DNA of 64,000 nucleotides from Agelas oroides. Its lineage: Eukaryota; Porifera; Demospongiae; Agelasida; Agelasidae. Positions 1 to 10,736 of the stretch are shown here, in pieces. The notes under the pieces were generated by a model, which saw nothing but the letters and a program-made list of their open reading frames with translations, ran no database searches and had not been told where the DNA came from. Each line of letters begins with the position of its first letter. Position 1 is the first letter of the stretch. The DNA is taken from positions 8,136,212 to 8,200,211 of the forward strand of contig OX422197.1 in assembly GCA_949130485.1 (NCBI GenBank), written 5' to 3'. The translations under genes and the position numbers were made by a program.

Positions 1-321
1 TTCAAGCTCATGTATGGAATGATCTTTTCCATTAAATCTCTCCTAACAAGATTATCGACAACCAACGCAAAGGAAGGATTTGTCAGTTATACAACCTCCA
101 AATATAAACTACACTTTTATGAAACTCCTACGGGACTGAAATTTGTGCTCAATACGGACACGAATGTCGGCGACATTCAGGATACTCTGTGGGACATTTA
201 TAGCAAGTTGTATGTGGAGTATGTCGTCAGAAACCCGCTTTGCAAGCCCGGGGAACCGATAGAGAGTGCACTGTTTGCAGCAAAACTGGACTCCTATGTA
301 CAAAGCCTGCAATTTAGGTAG
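1..321 (+). CDS. TRAPPC1: TRAPPC1 (TRAPP complex subunit 1), 3' end
   Basis: This is the C-terminal part of the small longin-type subunit of the TRAPP vesicle-tethering complex, a Rab1/Ypt1 exchange factor acting at ER-Golgi membranes. The frame is open from base 1 and ends with TAG at 319-321, giving about 106 residues. It carries the family pattern KLMYGM-FS(I)-S, then a YKLH-YETPTG stretch, a NTD-VG-I-D segment, YVEYVVRNPLC and a terminal LDSYVQSL. Human TRAPPC1 is about 145 residues, so roughly the first 40 lie left of the window. The phase is open at base 1, so whether an exon boundary is close cannot be seen. Identification is by remembered family similarity and is strong. Confidence 0.93.
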   Translation, partial: FKLMYGMIFSIKSLLTRLSTTNAKEGFVSYTTSKYKLHFYETPTGLKFVLNTDTNVGDIQDTLWDIYSKLYVEYVVRNPLCKPGEPIESALFAAKLDSYVQSLQFR

Positions 322-884
322 CTATAATTAGAATAACCCTTTTGTAGCCAGATCACTGATTGTCATGTGCTGTGATGAGTAAGTGTTAGTATTGAATTAT
401 TGAGTGTGCTGGAGTATCTAGATTACATCAACTTGATCAGGATTGTGTTGACTTGTCAGAATCATGTCCAATTGATGAAGGTAACTTGAAGTAGCACTAT
501 AGCTAAGATACTGCACCATCCTAATGATCATGATCATTGAATCACTCCGAGTTAGTTGATTGCTTTGATCGTGATCATTGAATCACTCCGAGTTAGTTGA
601 TTGGTTTGATCGTGATCATTGAATCACTCCGAGTTGGTTGATTGGCTTGATCATGATCATTGAATCACTCCGAGTTGGTTGATTGGCTTGATCATGATCA
701 TTGAATCACTCCGAGTTGGTTGATTGCTTTGATCGTGATCATTGAATCACTCCGAGTTAGTTGATTGGTTTAATCATGAATCATTGAATCACTCCGAGTT
801 AGTTGATTGGCTTGATCATGATCATTGGTTGACTCCGAGTTGGTTGATTGGTTTGATCGTGATCATTGAATCACACCAAACTAG
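322..884. repeat. TRAPPC1-TRMT10B gap with 41-bp minisatellite
   Basis: Bases 322-520 show no coding signal. From about 525 to 875 a 41-bp unit (core GAATCACTCCGAGTTAGTTG flanked by GATCATGATCA-like palindromes) is repeated about eight to nine times with point differences. The array stops about 10 bases before the first recognisable TRMT10B codons. Confidence 0.85.
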
Positions 885-2121
885 ATGAAGTACGTCAGGT
901 TATCAGGTGGTGAACTGAGACGAATCTTGTCGAGAGCTCATGGTGTCATGCAAGACGGAGTTAGAATGGCCATTGACTGCAGCATGGAGAACACAATGTC
1001 TGACAAAGTAAGCCAGATTCCTGGCCCGTCATCACGGTAAGGGCCATGGGTCAATGTCTCCATTGTATGCAGGAGGTGAAAAGGCTAGCCGGTCAGCTTC
1101 GTATGTCCTATTCTCTCAATCTGAAGTCATCAAGACCGTTTCATCTCCACCTGACGGGGCTTGCGACTGGAGGCAGGCTGCATCAGGCCTTCAGAAGATG
1201 GTCTCCAGGATACGAAAATTACATGGTCAGTGAGGCACCGCTCTCTTCCTTCCTCCTTTCTTTCCTCTCTCCACCCTCCTTTCTTTCCTCTCTCCACCCT
1301 CCTTTCTTCCTCCCTTCCTTCTTCCCTTCCTCCCTTCCTTCTTCTCTCCCTGCCTCCCTCCCTCTGCCTCCAACCTTCTGCTTTCTACCCAAGCCTAGTC
1401 TCATTTCCAGGCCCTCCACGCCACCATGGAAACAGGACCAACATGGCTGGGTAACAAACCTACAGTCTATGCATAACCAGCCAAACTGCAATCCATGCCT
1501 ACGTACCTCAATAATGACTACAATATATTCTGCCACAGGCTGATATAACAGAGAAACTACACCACCATTATTTTAAACCCGAAGAGTTGCTCTACCTAAG
1601 TCCGGACTCGAAAAATGGTAGGTAGATAATGCTCCTAACTATTGTACGATAAAGCTAACGTACCTCATTTTGTCATGTGCTGGGAGTCGCTCAAAGTGGT
1701 TGGCTCCTGCATGACAGTTCTCTGTTACCGAGTCAAGATCAGAAGAAAAATAAATTTGCTCTTTCTTCACTTTCGCAGATTATGATAACCCTTTTCCCGC
1801 TCACGTAGTTACTAGGTTATAATTTTGTTTAGTTCTGCAGACGATTGATATCAGTAAGGTGTACGTGATGGGTGGACTAGTGGATGAATCGATTAACAAG
1901 GTTGGTGTGTGAAACCATGGCAACCAACCAGCTGTTTCTCTTGTTGCACCAAGGTCTCCTACTTCTCTCTGTGCAGGGGTTGACCCAGTTTGAGGCGAGT
2001 AAAGCTGGGCTGTGTACCGCCAGGCTGCCCATACAGGAGCATGTGGTGACAATGACAGTGTCCCGAGGACACCTCAACTTGTCCATCAACCAAGGTGCAG
2101 TGTAGCTGTATTACATAGCTC

Positions 2122-2152
<31 letters not shown>

Positions 2153-2279
2153 ACACAAACACAATTGAAGACACACGTACACACTCACATATGCCACACA
2201 CACACACACACACGTGCACACACACACATGTACACACACACGTGTACACACACACACACATGTACACACACACACATGT

Positions 2280-2348
<69 letters not shown>

Positions 2349-2463
2349 GTTGGCCATCCTACTATCAGTACAGGAAGACGGTGACTGGGGACAAGCATTC
2401 ACACAGCACATTGCGAAACGAAAGGGATACACATTCCAGCAGAAACAGACACTCTCAACATGA
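885..2463 (+). CDS. TRMT10B: TRMT10B-like tRNA (guanine/adenine-N1) position-9 methyltransferase
   Basis: SPOUT-class SAM-dependent methyltransferase that modifies N1 of the purine at position 9 of tRNA. Exons: 885-1007, 1073-1225, 1539-1617, 1833-1900, 1977-2094, 2348-2463; all phases close and give 218 residues. Visible family landmarks are [65 protein letters not shown] and a C-terminal GDWGQAF. The RLAGQ and ARLPIQE motifs match the TRMT10B paralogue better than TRMT10A or TRMT10C. Vertebrate TRMT10B is about 316 residues, and the basic N-terminal domain is missing here. The ATG at 885 follows TAG, and that AG could also be a 3' splice site, so undetected upstream exons are possible. The last acceptor is the end of a CA microsatellite. 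Confidence 0.88.
2121..2346. repeat. Poly-C plus (CA)n microsatellite at a splice acceptor
   Basis: A C-run of about 18 is followed by interrupted CA dinucleotides up to ...CACACAG at 2347, where the last TRMT10B exon starts. The repeat fills most of the intron. Confidence 0.95.
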
Positions 2464-3063
2464 TTCATGCCTGGCCTTATATTGCAAAACTCGTGTATGG
2501 TTCTCAGGCCCCTCCCACTGAGCATTTTCCTTGCTTGTAGCATGGAAAAGTTTTACGAGCAACAAAAATGCTAGGTTAGGGGCCTTGGGAGAAAGGCTAG
2601 TTTAGCATGTACCACTCCGCAACCAGAAGCGTTTTCAGTGGCTTCTCAGTTGGCTTCTGCGTAAATGAAGAGAACGTTATCTGTTACCAACTTGAGCTCG
2701 AAAATAACTTGCCAACGTTTCAACTGAATGCTCCAGTCGTTAAATCACTTGGCCAAACTAGATGGTTCAAATTGGTTTACAAATGGTTTACAACAGGGTA
2801 CCATACGCCATTATACCAAGGTGGGGCCACTAACGCACAGCACTCCTGTGTAAACAGCCTAATAGTTTAGAAACCGCTCTATTTGAAAATCACACACTAT
2901 GAGTACATAAATGTTTATTAATAATAAATCAGGTTTCAGTCAATAAATAATGCCGATCACTCTGCAGAGCATGTGTATAATATATGTGGGAAGTGATATC
3001 AACAACGCTGGCTGTGAGCTCAAACACGCAAGAACTAGCTCATGCACAAACATGGAGGACGTG
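2464..3063. other. Intergenic region between convergent TRMT10B and UCK
   Basis: It holds the 3' ends of two convergent genes. A short open frame at 2607-2870 (+) has no recognisable domain and I do not call it. An AT-rich segment near 2905-2935 carries the likely UCK polyadenylation signal. Confidence 0.6.
2914..2919 (-). promoter_or_regulatory. Candidate UCK polyadenylation signal
   Basis: AATAAA on the minus strand (TTTATT on plus), about 145 bases beyond the UCK stop codon. It is in the correct orientation and the region is AT-rich. Position alone supports it. Confidence 0.5.
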
Positions 3064-3679
3064 CTAGTGAGGTCTGGCTAGAAGTGAGTCTGACTGTCTC
3101 CGAGCTCTACGCTTTCTCTCTGGCTTTGTCTTCACGTTCCCTGCCAGTATGTCCTTGATGTGCTGCACAATCAGGTTGATTGCAACTGTGAGAAAGATGG
3201 GGGGGGGAGCCAACACAAGGTTGTAAATACACACACAGTGGAACCCTCTGAAATGTGAACCCCCCCCCCCCCCCACACTTCTTTTTTTTTGTAACCCGTA
3301 TAGTCTATAATGATGTAAACATACCATCGTTTTCTGCCCCCCTCTCCCCTGGGTATAATGCCCCCCAGGTATAAAGCTATTGTTTTCTGCCCCCCCCCCC
3401 CCTCGGGTATGACGGTACAACTTTACCGTTGCTTTCTGCACCCCCCCTCGGGTATGATAACTTTACCGTTGTTTTCTACCCCCCTGGGTATGATGATGTC
3501 GGCGTACTTCTTTGTCTGTGGAAGGTCACAAAAAGTCAGGTAAACTTGAGACGTGTGTGAGGGAGAAAGAAGGATGGACCCACAGGAAGTGTGAACTCCT
3601 CAAACGCAGGCTTGACGTACTCCGTGTACTGGTAGAGAACCTGGTCCAGGTCTCGGCCACGTTCATTGATGTCTCTGAG

Positions 3680-3733
<54 letters not shown>

Positions 3734-6700
3734 CCTCATTGCAGACTATAAGGTAACAAGGCAAGTTATGTGTGCAGTCACTCAACTAGCCTCGTACCCA
3801 GGTGAGCCTGGGGACGAGGCTATCACTCAACAGCAGGGAGCTCCCAAGTGTCCTTGCCTTATTCCCAGGCCAGTCTGAAAAATGGGAAATGGGGCTGGGA
3901 ATGAGGCTATGCTCAAGGTGTACAGCAATTTTGACTGCTCAAAAACCACAGTTACACTAACAAATCTGTACAATAACACATGCTGTGGTCTAAATCATGC
4001 ACCTGGTCTGCTCTCATGACCTTTGGCATCTATTGGTACACCAAAACAGACATAATGGTTGGAGTACACCACTCTTAAACGGTCCAGCAAGAACAGTAGT
4101 CCTCTTTCCAGGTCTTTGCCTACGCCACGCCAGTATTCGATCACTCCCAGTATGCACACAAAGGGTGAAGGCCTGGGAGATCCTGTCATGTGCGCTAACG
4201 TCAGTTAGTGTCAGGTATACAGGAGGTAACACCTGATGAAGAACCTCAAGACCCTTTCTTGTAATGTCTGTCTAACTGGAGCATTTACAAAGAAGCAGCT
4301 CATTGTGGGAAAAGCCAGTGAGTTCTTGTTTTGTGCAGTGACAGGCCTTCCCCCTCTGCATATGGTTACTGGAGGTGATCAAGTACTGGTGGCAGTGAAG
4401 GGCCTTGGAACAGGGTACAAAAACACTAGCCTCATTCCCAGGCTCTCTCTCCCCCCCCCCCCCCCCCCCCTTAGCGGGGAGAGCCTGGGAACAAGGCTAC
4501 AAGGCTCCCCCCCCCCCCCCCATCCTTAGCGGGGAGAGCCTGGGAACAAGGCTACAAAAACACAGCACCTCTTCTTGCAAGCCGTGTGTCACTGTCGGTG
4601 TCCACAAACAGTTTCATGTGCATCATCTCCCGGATGTCTGGATCGTAAAGTACCAGTATTCCTTCAAACAATACCACGTCTGCAGGATAGACCTTCCGAC
4701 TCTCACGCATCCTAGAGTTGAAAGTCAAAGTCATGATGTCACAAACCAAGTGTCTAGCTTCTCTCCCCCTCCCTCCCTCTCTCCCTCCCTCCCTCTCTCC
4801 CTCCCTCCCTCCCTCTCCCTCCCTCTATCCCTCCCTCCCTCTATCCCTCCCTCCCTCCCTCCCTCCCTCCCTCCCTCCCTCCCTCCCTCTCCCTCCCTCC
4901 CTCTATCCCTCCCTCCCTCCCTCTCCCTCCCTCCCTCTATCCCTCCCTCCCTCCCTCCTCTCCCTTCTTCCTCCCTCCCTCCCTCCCTCCCTCTATCCCT
5001 CCCTCCCTCTCCCTCCCTCCCTCTATCCCTCCCTCCCTCCCTCCTCTCCCTTCTTCCTCCCTCCCTCCCTCCCTCCCTCTATCCCTCCCTCCCTCCCTCC
5101 CTCTATCCCTCCCTCCCTCTCCCTCCCTCCCTCTATCCCTCCTCCCTCCCCCCCTCCCTCCCTCCCTCCCCCCCTCCCTCCCTCCCTCCCCCCCTCCCTC
5201 CCTCCCTCCCTCCCTCTATCCCTCCCTCCCTCCCTCTATCCCTCCCTCCCTCCCTCCACTACATTTACACACCTTGAGTGGTTTCTGAAGTCGTAGATAG
5301 GAATCTGAACATTCTTTCCCTGCAAAATTTCCTCAAGAGTATGCTTCATCAGAGCTGTGTCAAATGCATCTGCATAGAGGGGAGGAGGAAGAGGAGGAGG
5401 AAGGGGAGGAGGAAGGGGAGGAGGAAGAGGAGGAAGAGGAGGAGGAAGAGGAGGAGGAAGAGGAGGAGGGGGAGGAAGAGGAGGAGGAAGAGGAGGAGGA
5501 AGAGGAGGAGAGATTTATTACATGCAGGATTCACATAACACAATAATTGCCAGGCAAGAAGCAGCAATGGACAGCCAGTGTGAGTGCATGTTGTTTTGTT
5601 GGTGCCACTCCAGAAATCAAACACCAGGAAACAAACAGCCACTGTTCGTTCTCTGCTGTTTATTCTAAAGTGTTTGTGCACTGTTCATTCTAAAGTGTTT
5701 GTGTGCTGTTCATTCTCTGCTGTTCATTCTAAAGTGTTTGTGTGCTGTTCATTCTCTGCTGTTTATTCTAAAGTGTTTGTGTGCTGTTCATTCTCTGCTG
5801 TTTATTCTAAAGTGTTTGTGTGCTGTTCATTCTCTGCTGTTTATTCTAAAGTGTTTGTGTGCTGTTCATTCTCTGCTGTTTATTCTAAAGTGTTTGTGTG
5901 CTGTTCATTCTCTGCTGTTTATTCTAAAGTGTTTGTGTGCTGTTCATTCTCTGCTGTTTATTCTAAAGTGTTTGTGTGCTGTTCATTCTAAAGTGTTTGT
6001 GCAGTGTTTGTTCTCTGGTGTTTATTCTCTGTTCACTCAACTATTCATTGTGTTAAGTACAACCATTGCATCTGAGTACCTGAAATTTAATGTAGCACTA
6101 AATCCTCATGCAGCTTTCAACTTGTGAAATTAGATTTAGAAGTAGAAAAATCCTTCTTGTACACTACAAATTAATGTTACAACATTTTAAGGAATATATT
6201 CAAGTCTGCAGTACAAAGGTTTACAAGATGTAAACTCGTTGAGAAAAGCCAACATTAGCACAACTCACGTATACAAAACCATCCTCATCAACAGTAATAC
6301 CAAACGGATTAGGAAGTTGACCAAAGGAGGTCACAAACTCTCCACTCGTGTCAAACACTGATACACATCGGCTCCCAAGTTCAGTCATGTAAACAAACTG
6401 ATCGGAACCCACACAGATACCACAAGGACCGTTCAGTTTAGAAGCAGTACCCTTTGAACTAAAGGCAAATAAAAACAGTCCATTACTGTCAAACACTTGT
6501 ACACGGTGATTACGGAAGCGATTATCAGTCACGTACAAATTGCCTGCTCCATCCTGGGCAATGTCAATTGGGTCATTAAACTGACCATCTCCCGTTCCAT
6601 AGCAACCGAAAGAAGTAACACACTCCAACTCTGTGTTCAGTATTTGGATTATTTTGTTCCCACAATCACAAGCATACAGTCTGTCACCGATGATCTTGAT

Positions 6701-9700
6701 GAAGGCAACCGTCTTGAACTTTATTGTTTGTTTGCCTTTTTGTCCGACTGCATCCATAAGCTCCCCTTCCTTGTTGAACTTAAAGATCGAGGAGTTGTTA
6801 CCCCAGGTGCCTATGTCCGACACATACATATTGTCATCCTTGTCCACAGCTATTCCACTAATGGAGGAAAACTTTTCGCAGGTGATGGTTTGCAGCTTGT
6901 TGCCATCGTTATCAAATACCGTCACTCTCTTCCCAAGTCGCTCAGCTACAACTAACCACTGCTTGCTGTTGAATGCCATCCCCCATGGCCATTTAAACCC
7001 TTTGATGATTTTGACTGGTTTGCCTACCTGGGTGGGGTGGATCTTTGCAAACACTTGAAAAGGACTGCCAGAAATTTGTGCACCATTCACCTTGACAATC
7101 AGCGTGTGTCTCCCACGAACCTCTGGAGTGTAAGAGATCTCATAAACCTCTCTCCATTTTGAGGTGACTTTGGCATGAACAACAGAATCATTCACAACTG
7201 ACTTTAGCTCTGCTTCGACCACTTGCTTTTCTCTACAGGGGTGGCCATTTTGGCACAGAGTTTGAACTGTGAACTGAGCTGAAGTACCAACTTCAGCAAC
7301 TTTTGTCCCAGGCCCTGCTGCTGTGCACTTTGTAGGATCTGCTGGCAAGACTAATACCTCAGCATTCTTTTGACAGAGGTCAGAGATACCTTCAGCACAG
7401 GCCACTCTAACACCAATGTCAGGCACCTCTACTGGTACGAGATCGACGTGCTTATGCTTTTTATACTGCTCTTGGATTTGCTCTTGAATGCGCTGTTGCA
7501 ACAACATAAACTCTTCATCAGTTGCATTTTCAATGCTGCGCTCTACAAACTCCACAAGACTTTGGATCTCACTAGTGGCTAGCGAGAAATCCTTCTTCTG
7601 TACTCCCAGGTTGTCCAGCTTTTGCTGCTTCAATTCAGAAGTCCTGTTGAGCAGTCGCGTCTTCTGCCTGTGTAGGATTTCTTCAAGTTGCTTAAATGAT
7701 TGCTCGATTGTGTCTGCAACGGCTCCTTGCTGTGCAAAAACCTCCCTTTCAACCTTTTCAATCTCCCTGGTAGCAGCTGAGATGTTGCTTTGAACCTCGA
7801 CAAGTGATGCCAAACTCTCTTTCAGCGTTGTCTTGTAGCGAGGGGCAGATTTATTGACATACTCAAACACGTGGCTCGCATGGTCACAGATAATACAGTC
7901 TCGACAAATGAGGCAATTGCAATCATAACAGAAAATCTTCAACTGTTCCCTGTGGTCTTTGCACATTGGGAGTGGGTCTTCCTTCAGCCGGATCACTTTG
8001 GTCCCGCCCTCTTTCAGATCGTGAAGGGTCACGACATTGTGACCAGCGAATATCTTCATCTTTCCGTGCGATCGCACGCATTCGCTGCAGATGAACTCGG
8101 CGCATTGGCGGCAGAACGCTTCGGCCTTCGCTCCAGAACACATTTCGCAAACGGCTTCCACGTTTCCGTGCGCTTTCGCCATTTTCGCACCGAGTTCTTT
8201 CATTCGGTTGACGAAAAACGCCGTGGGTAGTTGATCGGGATCATTTTGAGGCAAAACAGTTTCCCTCCGGCACTCGGGACACGCAAAGGGGCTGTTTGGC
8301 CCTGTTCGACGGGCCAGTTGTCGGACGCACTCCTTGCAGTAGTAGTGGAGGCAAGGGAGGATCTTGGGATCGCGGAAGTGCTCCTGACAAACAGGGCAGG
8401 TAATCTCCTTCTCCAGCTCCTCCAAACTCCTCTCCAAAGCGTCCGGGGCTTCCGCCATCGCAACTTGTGTCAAAATACCGGAAAGTTCAGTTTTGTGTTC
8501 ATTGCAGGAGAACTATTTGCTGGTGGACCATTAGTGTCATATGCGCAGTGCACACATTACCGATGCGCATGTGCAATTATGAGGCTGGGCGCGCTACCTT
8601 CAAACTCGGACGAAACACTCAGCCGAATTCTCCCACAAGTGAGTGTAGGAAAAATTACTTGGAAGTGCCGTGGGGTGTAGTTTGTGATCCAACTCTGTCT
8701 TCCCTCTACCCCCGTAGTTTGTGACTTAGTTGCAATTCAAGATAGTTGGGCTGTCAGCACCATCAGAAAGAATGAAAGATCAAGTGTACACATAAATGCA
8801 TAATATATGCATATATGTGTATCATGATATGTTTATGTGTATGTACATAGCCAGCCTCCACCCCAGATACATTGCTTTCTGTTGCCATGGTCCTCTGTAT
8901 GGCTAGGGGTGTGGTTCACAAGACAGGTGAAACTTGAGTCAGGTCCAGTACCTTGTGATCACAGAGGAGGTCCGACACGGTCACGTGCGCTACCATTAAT
9001 AAACATTCCAAGGACTAAAAACAGTCAGCAACGAGAATTGGAAACGCCATACGGCCAAGATCTCGATGGGTTTGGGGGGGTTTTCATGATACTGAAAGTG
9101 TCTCGACAGTCAGAAGCAACTTTGCACGATTTGCGACTTCCAAACGGTATTTATGCGGCTATTGAGAGCTAGATGAACAGCAGTGATATCTCGACCTAAT
9201 AGACAGCTTCAGCAGGGTTGAAAATACCCCCCAACCCGAGTGAACCCGCACGCTGGAAGATTCTGATGCCCAGAAATTGCTGTTGAAGCATTGGAATGCA
9301 GTAGGTTAGCAATTAACTTGACAATCAGGATCACATGTTGATGTTTATGACATCACTAGTGTCGGACCTCCTCTGCCTTGTGATCACCTAGTCTCGTGTG
9401 ACCACACCCCGTTCGGCTACACGAGACTAGGTGATCAGATGGATTCTGGAGGCATGGCCCAATGTCCTTCATTAGTTTTGTAAGTCACACCCTATGTAAA
9501 AGTTGTGTCTTATGTATATATATAGTCCTGCTGTACAACTTATAACTCTCGACTAAAAAGTCAACCTTTCTTTAGGAGTTTATCAATCAAGTTGTTGATC
9601 AAGAGGTTCCACACACACCATACCTGGATGATCAAAGTTGTATTCCCCTGCATCGGCACACTCACTCTGTTCCTCAGTAAGGTTCTTGTAGAAGGAGTCC

Positions 9701-10736
9701 TGACTGACCATCACCACTTGTTTCTGGTGAGAGTCTAGGTTCGCCTGACCAAGCTGCTCCATGATGTTCTGACACACTGAGGTCTGGAGGGGAGAGGGGG
9801 GAGGAAGGAAGGGAGGAGGGGAGAGAGAGGGAGGAAGGAAGGGAGGAGGGGAGAGAGAGGGAGGAAGGAAGGGAGGAGGGGAGAGAGAGGGAGGAAGGAA
9901 GGGAGGAGGGGAGAGGGGGGAGGAAGGAAGGGAGGAGGAAGGAAGGGAGGAGGAGAGAGGGGGAAGGAGAGGAGGAGAAGGAAGGGAAGAAGGGGAAGTT
10001 TGTGCTTGAACAATCATGTGGTCATGTCATGTAATGGAGTGATGTAACCTTGGATGGTTTTTCACAACCATTTGCACAATAGACTAAGCAGGTATATACA
10101 GCTATACTGAACGTGACTACAGTACCGTAAAATCGGGATATTAAGCACCAGTGCCTATTTTCAAAATTAGCAGCCAGAATAGAATGGGTGGTTATTTTCG
10201 AGGGGTGCTTATTTTCATGGGGTGCTAATAAACTTAGCTTGACCCCAAGAAATGCATTACTGCAACAATGTGACACAGCACATGATGTAGGACACAAATA
10301 GTACAGTGCATGTAGTAAATACGCTGGGGGTTAGAAGGTCTGGGTACAAGACTAGAGAGACCTACTCAGACCTTTCAGGAAATGTAGGTCCTGGTGTTTG
10401 TGCAAATCTGATATCTAGTCAGTTGTGAATGGTTTCCAGATACACAATGTAAGGGGCTCTGAACATGCAACACACACTGGATGCAGACAATTGTGCACTG
10501 TGATGAACATGGAACCAACCATCTCTGGTGTGAGTTTATCTACATGCAATAGCCCTGCAGAAAGGCATTGTATCATTCAGAAGGCCCTACTGTGTGAAAT
10601 GATGGCTCACCTTCCCTGATGCTGTCCCCCCGGCGACACCGATGAGGAAGGGAACTTTGTGCAGACTGCTGTTCACTGGACTGTACTTTACTGGGCTTGG
10701 GGGTGGACTCAACTGGCGGATGGCAGACAGAGACAT
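3064..10736 (-). CDS. UCK2: Uridine-cytidine kinase (UCK1/UCK2 type)
   Basis: Phosphorylates uridine and cytidine to UMP and CMP in cytosolic pyrimidine salvage. Minus-strand coding exons in order: 10736-10611, 9783-9624, 5369-5273, 4711-4569, 3681-3584, 3515-3467, 3185-3064. Phases close and give 264 residues, close to human UCK2 (261). The first exon ends in the P-loop ([10 protein letters not shown]). Later landmarks are [91 protein letters not shown] and [14 protein letters not shown], with the typical basic tail ending ARPH. The ATG lies three bases inside an apparent acceptor, so a 5' untranslated exon probably lies upstream. The 4.25-kb second intron contains a whole TRIM-NHL gene on the same strand. 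UCK1 versus UCK2 cannot be settled by eye. Confidence 0.93.
3320..3466 (-). repeat. Intronic tandem copies of a UCK exon end and donor
   Basis: Three degenerate 40-50-bp units downstream of the 3515-3467 exon repeat that exon's 3' end (C-run, GGGTATGA, TTTTCT, CCGTTG on plus). Two positions keep the CTTTACC complement of the real donor. The exon end therefore appears to have been tandemly copied into the following intron. Confidence 0.75.
3683..3732. repeat. (TG)n microsatellite forming a UCK acceptor
   Basis: On the transcript strand this is (CA)n ending CACAG immediately before the 3681-3584 exon. Confidence 0.93.
3787..3822. repeat. Short palindrome of the CCTCGTTCCCAGG family
   Basis: TAGCCTCGTACCCAGG and CCTGGGGACGAGGCTA face each other with almost no loop, inside a UCK intron. 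Confidence 0.8.
4427..4555. repeat. CCTCGTTCCCAGG-family palindrome with duplicated right half
   Basis: TAGCCTCATTCCCAGG at 4427 pairs with CCTGGGAACAAGGCTA ending at 4499 around a long C-run. The C-run plus right arm is then repeated to about 4554, next to a UCK donor. Confidence 0.8.
4763..5261. repeat. (CCCT)n-rich array following a UCK donor
   Basis: About 500 bases of CCCT/CTAT units on plus, so GGGA-rich on the transcript. It begins about ten bases after the donor of the 5369-5273 exon. The long open frames over it are low-complexity artefacts. Confidence 0.95.
5380..5513. repeat. (GGA)n array before a UCK acceptor
   Basis: GGA/GAA units on plus are a CCT-rich tract on the UCK transcript. 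They end about ten bases before the acceptor of the 5369-5273 exon. Confidence 0.93.
5648..6010. repeat. 39-bp minisatellite
   Basis: About nine copies of a 39-bp unit containing GTTTATTCTAAAGTGTTTG and TGTGCTGTTCATTCTCTGC. Because 39 is a multiple of three, frames stay open across it, which explains the repetitive open frames. It lies downstream of the nested TRIM-NHL gene. Confidence 0.93.
6221..8458 (-). CDS. TRIM-NHL protein (RING, B-boxes, coiled coil, filamin, NHL), nested in a UCK intron
   Basis: Single-exon gene of 745 residues with TRIM2/TRIM3/TRIM71-like architecture, probably an E3 ubiquitin ligase or RNA-binding regulator. Order: RING finger about 21-66 (CPVC, then C-HYYC--C and CPEC); first B-box about 104-145 (CEMC, CRQC, CSEC); second B-box about 164-205 (C--H, CYDC, CRDC, CDH--H); coiled coil about 210-330; filamin/ABP280 domain about 370-475; five or six NHL repeats to the end ([31 protein letters not shown]). 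I choose the ATG at 8458 because the frame upstream lacks another ATG and the context (GCGATGG) is good. The gene is intact, intronless, and lies within the UCK intron on the same strand. Which of TRIM2, 3, 32 or 71 is orthologous cannot be said. Confidence 0.93.
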   Translation of the reverse strand: MAEAPDALERSLEELEKEITCPVCQEHFRDPKILPCLHYYCKECVRQLARRTGPNSPFACPECRRETVLPQNDPDQLPTAFFVNRMKELGAKMAKAHGNVEAVCEMCSGAKAEAFCRQCAEFICSECVRSHGKMKIFAGHNVVTLHDLKEGGTKVIRLKEDPLPMCKDHREQLKIFCYDCNCLICRDCIICDHASHVFEYVNKSAPRYKTTLKESLASLVEVQSNISAATREIEKVEREVFAQQGAVADTIEQSFKQLEEILHRQKTRLLNRTSELKQQKLDNLGVQKKDFSLATSEIQSLVEFVERSIENATDEEFMLLQQRIQEQIQEQYKKHKHVDLVPVEVPDIGVRVACAEGISDLCQKNAEVLVLPADPTKCTAAGPGTKVAEVGTSAQFTVQTLCQNGHPCREKQVVEAELKSVVNDSVVHAKVTSKWREVYEISYTPEVRGRHTLIVKVNGAQISGSPFQVFAKIHPTQVGKPVKIIKGFKWPWGMAFNSKQWLVVAERLGKRVTVFDNDGNKLQTITCEKFSSISGIAVDKDDNMYVSDIGTWGNNSSIFKFNKEGELMDAVGQKGKQTIKFKTVAFIKIIGDRLYACDCGNKIIQILNTELECVTSFGCYGTGDGQFNDPIDIAQDGAGNLYVTDNRFRNHRVQVFDSNGLFLFAFSSKGTASKLNGPCGICVGSDQFVYMTELGSRCVSVFDTSGEFVTSFGQLPNPFGITVDEDGFVYVSCANVGFSQRVYIL
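8963..9374. mobile_element. MITE-like element with 16-bp terminal inverted repeats
   Basis: AGAGGAGGTCCGACAC at 8963-8978 is matched in inverted orientation at 9359-9374. No coding content was recognised between them. No clear target duplication was seen. Confidence 0.6.
9382..9436. repeat. Perfect 18-bp-arm palindrome
   Basis: GATCACCTAGTCTCGTGT and its exact reverse complement are separated by 19 bases. It sits directly beside the 8963-9374 element, in a UCK intron. Confidence 0.85.
9787..10008. repeat. Purine array (pyrimidine on transcript) before a UCK acceptor
   Basis: GGGAGGAAGGAAGGGAGGAG-type units on plus. On the UCK transcript this is a 220-base C/T tract ending at the acceptor CAG of the 9783-9624 exon. 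Confidence 0.95.

Noticed and set aside
525..875. CRISPR-like array
   Set aside because: Units are contiguous and uniform with no unique spacers; animal minisatellite.
1959..2543. Long open frames on both strands over the CA/C-run
   Set aside because: They are read-through of a dinucleotide repeat (poly His-Thr or Cys-Val) and conflict with the TRMT10B exons.
2607..2870. 87-residue plus frame after TRMT10B
   Set aside because: No domain, no splice context; it lies in the 3' region of two convergent genes.
3995..4236. Minus frame with [15 protein letters not shown]
   Set aside because: Lies in a UCK intron, does not match any UCK segment and is not needed for phase.
4405..5296. 290- and 192-residue Ser-Leu-Pro frames
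   Set aside because: Product of the CCCT array in a UCK intron; pure low complexity.
5648..6010. CRISPR-like array
   Set aside because: Direct head-to-tail units, no spacers, eukaryotic context.
5584..6127. 135- and 142-residue repetitive frames
   Set aside because: A 39-bp minisatellite keeps frames open; no start context or domain.
6497..7793. Plus-strand frames opposite the TRIM-NHL gene
   Set aside because: Antisense shadows of a strongly supported coding sequence.
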